NCBI GenBank assembly: GCA_012719335.1
Contig: JAAYAO010000438.1
Coordinates: 1-5,952 of the forward strand
Source: Propionibacterium sp.
GTDB taxonomy: Bacteria > Actinomycetota > Actinomycetes > Propionibacteriales > Propionibacteriaceae
Direction: 5' to 3'
DNA: 5,952 nucleotides
The notes beneath the pieces were generated by a model. It searched no databases and was not told the origin of the DNA. It saw only the letters and a list, made by a program, of their open reading frames with translations. The stretch's first letter is position 1; each line of letters starts with the position of its first letter. A program made the translations under genes and the position numbers. This document shows, in pieces, positions 1 through 3,951 of the stretch.

Positions 1-2
1 AC

Positions 3-1178
3 ACCGGTGACGCGACCGAACCGGCGATCCTGTGGGCCGCGGTGCAGATCGTGGCGTTGCTGCGGTCGGGCCTGGAACCGCTGGACGAGAAGTCGGCCGA
101 GGCGGTGGAGAACTGGCTGGTCGAGGGTGAGATCGGCCCGCCCCTGCCGATGACCGCCCGCACCTTCGGGGAGGTGTCCGACCCGGACGCCCGCGCCGGG
201 GTGTTGGCCGCGGTGGTGGCCTTCGGGGCCGACGACCCGGCGATCGAGGCCTGGGTGCAGGAACACGTTCTGGGCGCTGCCCAGTTGGACGTGGTCGCCG
301 CCCACCTGTGGCTGGAACGAGCCGAGGACGAGGGCATCGCCGAACGACTCGACCAGTTGGTGCCGATCCTGGGTGATCTGCTGGACGACTGGGCGCGCTG
401 GTCGGTGGCCCACCGGCTCTACGACGTCGACTTCCCGATCGACCGGGTGCTGGACCAGTTGCGCTTGGCCGAACAACCCGAGTACCCGGACGCGGTGGCG
501 CTGTGCATCCAGCACCCCTACGGCCAGCAGGCCGCGGCCCTGTCCCTCACCGAGGACCCCTCCCCGCAGGCGCCGGCCACCCTGCGCGAACTGGTCTATG
601 CCGGCGTCCCGGCCGCCCCGATCGGGCTGGTCGCCAATGTCGCCGACCGGTACGGGCTCAGCCTGGCCCGGGCCATCGTCCCGGCCAGTGAGGGAGCCGA
701 ACGCGCCTTCGTCCACGTACTCGTCGAAGCCGTCCTGGAACAGGAGATGCTCAACGACGACGCAGTGGACGAGGAGGCCGGGGAGGAAACCCTGATCGAC
801 GTCGCCGAGGACGAATCGGTCGACCCGATGATTCGTGGGGTCATCGTCGGGCTGCTGGTGTCGAACCTGATGGACCTCACCCGGGCCCACGAACTCTCCG
901 ACACGATGGCGGGCATGTCGGCCCAGATGGAATCCATCCTGGGCAAACTCGGCGTCGACCCCGCCCAGATCCCCGGCCTGCCGAGCATTCCCGGCATCCC
1001 CGATGTGGCGGCCCAACAAGCCAAGCTGAACAAACTCGCCACCGGCGAGGTGACCGCCTACCTGTCCGGGGCGGTACCCGACTGGTTCACCGGACGCTGG
1101 GACGACCTGTACCCACCGGAGGAGCTGGCCATCGAGGTCGGCGAACCCGAACCCGTCCCCGACCAACTCGAACGCTGA
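3..1178 (+). CDS. Hypothetical acidic protein, 5'-truncated by the window edge
   Basis: I do not recognise this protein, and no function is proposed. The frame is open to the left edge of the window. A GTG at 42 could start a 378-residue product, but it has no Shine-Dalgarno sequence, and a hydrophobic helix-like stretch (AILWAAVQIVALL) runs straight across it, so the true start is probably upstream. The product looks soluble and mainly alpha-helical, rich in Ala, Leu, Asp and Glu. Numbered from the GTG, an acidic segment lies at about residues 235-260. A short Pro/Gly/Ile linker (PGLPSIPGIPD) follows at about 313-323, and the C-terminal tail is acidic and proline-containing. No transmembrane segment, cysteine cluster or nucleotide-binding motif is visible. 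It ends in TGA at 1176-1178. The 73-nt spacer and separate promoter signal after it suggest it is not in the same transcription unit as the molybdoenzyme genes. Codon use matches its neighbours. Confidence 0.75.
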   Translation, partial: TGDATEPAILWAAVQIVALLRSGLEPLDEKSAEAVENWLVEGEIGPPLPMTARTFGEVSDPDARAGVLAAVVAFGADDPAIEAWVQEHVLGAAQLDVVAAHLWLERAEDEGIAERLDQLVPILGDLLDDWARWSVAHRLYDVDFPIDRVLDQLRLAEQPEYPDAVALCIQHPYGQQAAALSLTEDPSPQAPATLRELVYAGVPAAPIGLVANVADRYGLSLARAIVPASEGAERAFVHVLVEAVLEQEMLNDDAVDEEAGEETLIDVAEDESVDPMIRGVIVGLLVSNLMDLTRAHELSDTMAGMSAQMESILGKLGVDPAQIPGLPSIPGIPDVAAQQAKLNKLATGEVTAYLSGAVPDWFTGRWDDLYPPEELAIEVGEPEPVPDQLER

Positions 1179-1193
1179 CGCCCGTCCCACGCC

Positions 1194-1212
1194 GGTTGAG
1201 CCTGCCGAAACC
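1194..1212. repeat. Copy of an actinobacterial GGTTTCGACAGGCTCAACC-like dispersed repeat
   Basis: The 19 bases GGTTGAGCCTGCCGAAACC lie in the spacer after the first gene. Their reverse complement differs at one position from GGTTTCGACAGGCTCAACC, a short element I know to be scattered through intergenic regions of many high-G+C actinobacteria. The ends are complementary (GGTT/AACC), but the inside does not pair well, and no T-run follows. It therefore does not look like a normal intrinsic terminator. The identification rests on memory of the repeat; only one copy is in this window. Confidence 0.5.
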
Positions 1213-1239
1213 AGCGGGGCAGCACCGGACCCCTACCGA

Positions 1240-1251
1240 TAGCCTGGGGGC
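1240..1251 (+). promoter_or_regulatory. Probable leaderless promoter (-10 element) of the chaperone gene
   Basis: TAGCCT at 1240-1245 fits the actinobacterial -10 consensus TANNNT. Six bases (GGGGGC) separate it from the ATG at 1252, so transcription would begin at or next to the A of the start codon. This spacing is typical of leaderless actinobacterial genes. The G-run next to the ATG is too close to act as a Shine-Dalgarno sequence, which favours the leaderless reading. No convincing -35 hexamer is seen at the expected distance. Confidence 0.5.
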
Positions 1252-1821
1252 ATGCTCGAGCCCGATGACCCCACCCTGCAGCAGATGGCTCTCGTCGCCG
1301 AGACGCGGGCACGGGCCTGGCGGCTGATGGCCCGGGTGGTCGAGGGCCCCACCAGCGACCTGGTTGCGCGGCTGCGGGACGGCCGCTTCATCGATGAGGT
1401 GCGCGAGGTGAGCCGATGGGCCGGTGAGGACAACCCGCTCGCGATGCAGGAGCCGGCGATGCGCACGCTGGTGGATCGGTCACGGCACAGCACCCCGGGG
1501 GAGGACCTCGCAGCGCTCGAAGCGGACTGGGGTCGGGTCCTCGACGGGGATGGGCACCCGTTCGGTCAGCAGTTCGCGGATTTCGCGGCGCGCTGCGAGC
1601 AGGAAGCGGCCGCTTGGCGGGACGGGGACCACGAGCGTGCCAAGGAATTGCGGATGGGTCAGTACACCCAACTGCGGGACACGATCGAGCCGATGATCGA
1701 CTGGTGTGTGCGGTTGAAGCGCACGAGTCGTCGCTATGCGGGATGGGTGCTGGCACGCGTGGTGGCGGCGCATCTGTCGGTGGAGAGCGGTCGTGATGTC
1801 GTGGCGTTGTTGCCGGCGTGA
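1252..1821 (+). CDS. TorD/DmsD/NarJ-family molybdoenzyme maturation chaperone
   Basis: This 189-residue protein is a likely cytoplasmic chaperone of the TorD family. These proteins bind the Tat signal and apo-form of a molybdopterin enzyme and hold it back from export until the Mo cofactor is loaded. The N-terminal helix (about residues 13-31, ALVAETRARAWRLMARVVE) is the typical family opening. A central EDLAALEADWGRVL segment (84-97) fits the helix before the family's Leu-Phe/Pro-rich loop. That loop is poorly kept here (HPFGQQF, 102-108). The C-terminal helices (about 128-175, including EPMIDWCVRL) match the hydrophobic packing of the family in outline. The length is slightly under the usual 200 or so. 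There are no transmembrane segments or signal peptide. The partner is most likely the catalytic subunit beginning at 3948, because three oxidoreductase genes follow on the same strand. A 135-nt regulatory gap separates it from them, so it may be made independently. The family call is from similarity in pattern only, and the loop divergence leaves some doubt. Confidence 0.65.
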   Translation: MLEPDDPTLQQMALVAETRARAWRLMARVVEGPTSDLVARLRDGRFIDEVREVSRWAGEDNPLAMQEPAMRTLVDRSRHSTPGEDLAALEADWGRVLDGDGHPFGQQFADFAARCEQEAAAWRDGDHERAKELRMGQYTQLRDTIEPMIDWCVRLKRTSRRYAGWVLARVVAAHLSVESGRDVVALLPA

Positions 1822-1840
1822 CGCGCGCGGGACATAACGC

Positions 1841-1862
1841 CATTGTGGAAAACTACATAATG
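1841..1862. promoter_or_regulatory. Imperfect 22-bp dyad over the -35 region, possible activator site
   Basis: The dyad has CATT at its left end and AATG at its right end. Seven of 11 base pairs match about a centre between 1851 and 1852, with additional inner matches TG/CA and A/T. It covers the candidate -35 hexamer. The size and the TTGTG-like left half resemble CRP/FNR-family sites, which often control anaerobic respiratory operons, but the inner half-site symmetry is poor. An A/T-rich stretch inside otherwise G+C-rich DNA supports a control region. The regulator is unknown. Confidence 0.25.
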
Positions 1863-1871
1863 TCGTACAGT
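1843..1871 (+). promoter_or_regulatory. Candidate sigma-70-type promoter of the oxidoreductase operon
   Basis: TTGTGG at 1843-1848 (compare TTGACA) is followed, after 17 bases, by TACAGT at 1866-1871 (TANNNT; compare TATAAT). Transcription would begin near 1878 and leave an untranslated leader of about 80 nt before the FeS subunit. It lies in the most A/T-rich part of the window, between the chaperone and the oxidoreductase genes. An alternative -10, CATAAT at 1856-1861, is closer to consensus but lacks a matching -35 at 16-18 bp. Confidence 0.5.
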
Positions 1872-1894
1872 CTGGAGCGGGTCGCGACTGTACG
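1864..1894. promoter_or_regulatory. Perfect 9-bp inverted repeat over the -10 and start region, operator candidate
   Basis: CGTACAGTC (1864-1872) is repeated in exact inverted form as GACTGTACG (1886-1894), separated by 13 bases. The arm centres are 22 bp apart, about two helical turns, so a dimer could contact both on one face of the DNA. The left arm contains the candidate -10 TACAGT, and the right arm lies just after the predicted start, which would suit a repressor. In RNA read through from the chaperone gene it could also fold: nine base pairs, a 4-nt bulge (TGGA), then GCG/CGC closing a 3-nt loop. No U-run follows, so a classical terminator is less likely. Confidence 0.45.
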
Positions 1895-1903
1895 CACTGC
1901 GTA
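1891..1903. promoter_or_regulatory. Perfect 13-bp palindrome, operator candidate
   Basis: TACGCA-C-TGCGTA is an exact odd-centred palindrome that shares its first four bases with the right arm of the 9-bp inverted repeat. It sits about 13-25 nt after the predicted transcription start. A loop of one base rules out an RNA hairpin over the whole length, so a DNA-binding site is the more natural reading. No regulator gene is present in the window. Confidence 0.35.
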
Positions 1904-1941
1904 GGAGCCTCGGCGCTCGAGGTCGATCGGCCGGGCCTTGA

Positions 1942-1948
1942 GAGAGGA
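1942..1948 (+). promoter_or_regulatory. Ribosome binding site that sets the FeS subunit start at 1957
   Basis: GAGAGGA at 1942-1948 is a good Shine-Dalgarno match, with 8 nt between it and the ATG at 1957. An in-frame ATG at 1948 overlaps this motif and so cannot be served by it. The later ATG is therefore preferred. Confidence 0.65.
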
Positions 1949-1956
1949 TGATCCGT

Positions 1957-2643
1957 ATGGCGGGCTACCCCGGCGTCCCAGCCAGCCCCACAACCGACTC
2001 GACCCACGTCCCCCGATGGGGCATGGTCATCGATCTGCAGAAATGCGTCGGGTGCGACTCGTGCACCGTCGCCTGCAAGGTCGAGAACCGCACCCCGCCC
2101 GGCGTCAACTACAACGTGGTCGTGGAGCAGGAGATCGGCACCTACCCCAACGTCCGACGCGTGAACATTCCGCGACCGTGTATGCAGTGCGACACCCCGC
2201 CGTGCGTGACCGTCTGCCCGGTGAACGCCACCTACAAGGGCGATGACGGCGTGGTCGTGATCGACTCCGATCGCTGTATCGGTTGCCGCTACTGCATCAC
2301 CGCCTGCCCCTACGGCGCCCGGTCCTTCGATTTCGGCGAGTCCTATGCCGACGAGATGCAGGGCGCGGACGAACTGCAGGCGCCCGAGTGGGGGATCGAA
2401 CGCGGCACCCGGGGCGGGGTGTGGAGTTCGCCGGTCGGCACCGTCCGCAAGTGCACCTTCTGCGCACATCGCATCCCGCGCGGCGAGGAACCGGCATGCT
2501 GCGAAACCTGCATCGGTGATGCGCGCTACTTCGGCGATCTCAACGACCCGGACTCCCTGGTGTCGAAGTTGGCGGCCGACCCGCGAGCCTTCCGGCTCAA
2601 GGAAGAGGTCGGCACCAACCCGAGCGTTTACTACCTGCGTTAG
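1957..2643 (+). CDS. Four-cluster [4Fe-4S] electron-transfer subunit of a CISM oxidoreductase (DmsB/PsrB/TtrB type)
   Basis: This 228-residue ferredoxin-like subunit would carry electrons between the membrane quinol subunit and the molybdenum subunit. Four cysteine groups are complete. Group I is C30, C33, C36, C40. Group II is C75, C78, C83, C87. Group III is C107, C110, C113, C117. Group IV is C166, C169, C181, C185. This is the 16-cysteine pattern of DmsB, PsrB and TtrB, enough for four [4Fe-4S] clusters. C182 is one extra cysteine. The start at 1957 is chosen because GAGAGGA lies at a proper distance; ATG 1948 would add three residues (MIR) but overlaps that site. The N-terminus ([14 protein letters not shown]) has no twin-arginine or hydrophobic signal, so any export would be as a partner of the catalytic subunit. 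It is first of three tightly linked genes; the next starts 9 nt after its stop. The family is firm; the specific enzyme (tetrathionate, selenate, polysulfide or other) is inferred only from context. Confidence 0.93.
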   Translation: MAGYPGVPASPTTDSTHVPRWGMVIDLQKCVGCDSCTVACKVENRTPPGVNYNVVVEQEIGTYPNVRRVNIPRPCMQCDTPPCVTVCPVNATYKGDDGVVVIDSDRCIGCRYCITACPYGARSFDFGESYADEMQGADELQAPEWGIERGTRGGVWSSPVGTVRKCTFCAHRIPRGEEPACCETCIGDARYFGDLNDPDSLVSKLAADPRAFRLKEEVGTNPSVYYLR

Positions 2644-2652
2644 GAAGCCACC

Positions 2653-3951
2653 GTGTCGACCGCTTGCACCGAACCCACCACGGACAGTCGGCCACCCGTC
2701 ACCGGTTGGCGACGATTCACCAACGAGGGCCGGGGACACGAACCGTTCCTGACCCCCCGCAACCGAAAACTCTGGTACGGATTCCTGGCGATCTGCCTGA
2801 TCGCGGGATCCTGGGGGGCCTGGCTGCGCCTCACCCAGGGCCTGGCGATGACCGACCTGACCTCACAGATGCCCTGGGGCGCCTGGGTCGCGTTCTACAT
2901 CTTCTTCGTCGGCCTGTCCGCCGGCGCCTTCCTGCTGTCCAGCCTGGTGTACGTCTTCGGCATGTACCAGTTCGAACGCATCGGCCGGGCGGCCTTGCTC
3001 TCGGCGGTCGTGTCGATGTTCGTTGCGCTGGCGTTCATCGGTTTGGACCTCGGCCGCGTCGAACGCGGCCCGATCACCCTGGCCTACTTCCACTGGACGT
3101 CGCCGTTGTCCTGGGAGGTGCGCTTCTACGTCATCTACATCGCCCTGCTGATCGCGGAACTCATCATCGCGGTTCGACTGCACAAGGGGCTGGTGCGCAG
3201 CGCACACAAGGCGCACCGGTGGTTGCGGATCCTCGGCACCATCGGCGTACCGCTGGCGATCATCGGCGTCCACGGCGGTACCGGCACCATCTTCGCGGTG
3301 GTCAAGGCCCGCGCGATGTGGTTCGGCGGGCTGTTCCCGATCATCTTCGTGGTGTCGGCGATGGTGTCGGGTACCGCTCTGTTGCTGGCGGTGTACTACT
3401 GGCAACGTCGGGGCACGGGGCGGACGCCCGATCCGGCCCTGATTCAGGGGCTCGGCAAGGTGCTCGTGGCGGCGGTGATCATCGACCTGTTGCTCACCTT
3501 CTACGAGTTCATCGTGCCGCTGCTCGCCTTCCAGAGCCATGACGCCGACATCATCTCGATCCAGGCGACCGGCCCGTACGCCTGGACGTTCTGGGGTCTG
3601 CAGCTCGCCGTCGGCATGGTGATTCCGACGATCATCCTGCTCAGCCCGCTGAAACGGAAGGTGGGCTGGGTGGTCGCCGCCGCGATGATGGTCGTGGTCG
3701 GCATCGTCGGCGTGCGGTTCAACATCGTCGTGCCGCCCCTGGTCGCACCGATCATCGACGGTTACCCGACCAACTACTACTTCCCGACCCTCGGCGAATG
3801 GCTGCTATGCCTGTTCCTGATCGCCGGCGGCGCGCTGTTGTACAGCCTGATCTCCGAATGGCAGCCGATCCACGAACCCGAACCGGACACCGCAGCGGAT
3901 ACGCCTGTTGCCGACGCCGACTCCCCAACGACGACCGAGGTGACCACGTGA
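2653..3951 (+). CDS. nrfD: NrfD/PsrC-family polytopic membrane subunit (quinol-oxidising anchor)
   Basis: This 432-residue integral membrane protein anchors the enzyme and is expected to exchange electrons with the quinone pool. The symbol is a family label only; TtrC-like would fit equally. By eye there are nine to ten hydrophobic segments, near residues 40-60, 76-104, 113-134, 157-175, 192-216, 225-250, 267-292, 309-333, 337-364 and 383-401. The basic PsrC fold has eight. Recognisable family stretches are MPWGAWVAFYIFFVGLSAG (73-91), the TSPLSWEVRFY loop (149-159), GVHGGTGTIFAVVKAR (205-220) and FYEF (283-286). The N-terminal 38 residues and the C-terminal 25 are polar, and the tail is rich in Asp, Thr and Pro. 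GTG 2653 is chosen as the start because AGGAAG (2642-2647) lies 5 nt upstream. Its stop overlaps the next start in GTGA (3948-3951), consistent with translational coupling. There are no cysteine motifs or haem-ligand pattern beyond isolated histidines, as expected for this haem-free family. Confidence 0.92.
   Translation: MSTACTEPTTDSRPPVTGWRRFTNEGRGHEPFLTPRNRKLWYGFLAICLIAGSWGAWLRLTQGLAMTDLTSQMPWGAWVAFYIFFVGLSAGAFLLSSLVYVFGMYQFERIGRAALLSAVVSMFVALAFIGLDLGRVERGPITLAYFHWTSPLSWEVRFYVIYIALLIAELIIAVRLHKGLVRSAHKAHRWLRILGTIGVPLAIIGVHGGTGTIFAVVKARAMWFGGLFPIIFVVSAMVSGTALLLAVYYWQRRGTGRTPDPALIQGLGKVLVAAVIIDLLLTFYEFIVPLLAFQSHDADIISIQATGPYAWTFWGLQLAVGMVIPTIILLSPLKRKVGWVVAAAMMVVVGIVGVRFNIVVPPLVAPIIDGYPTNYYFPTLGEWLLCLFLIAGGALLYSLISEWQPIHEPEPDTAADTPVADADSPTTTEVTT
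3937..3943 (+). promoter_or_regulatory. Ribosome binding site of the catalytic subunit, inside the NrfD gene
   Basis: GAGGTGA at 3937-3943 lies 4 nt before the GTG at 3948 and is a strong Shine-Dalgarno match. It supports this GTG as the start, and no other ATG or GTG lies in frame before the Tat motif. Confidence 0.6.

Noticed and set aside
42..44. GTG 42 as true start of the first gene
   Set aside because: There is no ribosome binding site, and the hydrophobic helix continues upstream in frame, so the gene more likely begins outside the window.
1864..1894. Inverted repeat as an intrinsic terminator of the chaperone gene
   Set aside because: A hairpin with a bulge can be drawn, but no U-run follows and the left arm contains the candidate -10, so an operator is preferred.
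1908..1922. CCTCG/CGAGG hairpin in the operon leader as a riboswitch
   Set aside because: A 5-bp stem with a 5-nt loop is easily found by chance in G+C-rich DNA, and no known riboswitch core is visible.
1948..1956. ATG 1948 as start of the FeS subunit
   Set aside because: It overlaps the only good ribosome binding site; the in-frame ATG at 1957 has correct spacing.
1480..2739. 419-residue minus-strand open frame crossing the chaperone, the regulatory gap and the FeS gene
   Set aside because: It runs through two supported genes and a promoter region, and its His/Arg/Gly-rich sequence looks like an antisense translation.
2664..3542. 292-residue plus-strand frame inside the NrfD gene
   Set aside because: It is an out-of-frame shadow of a well-supported membrane protein, with Arg/Pro/His-rich composition and no domain.
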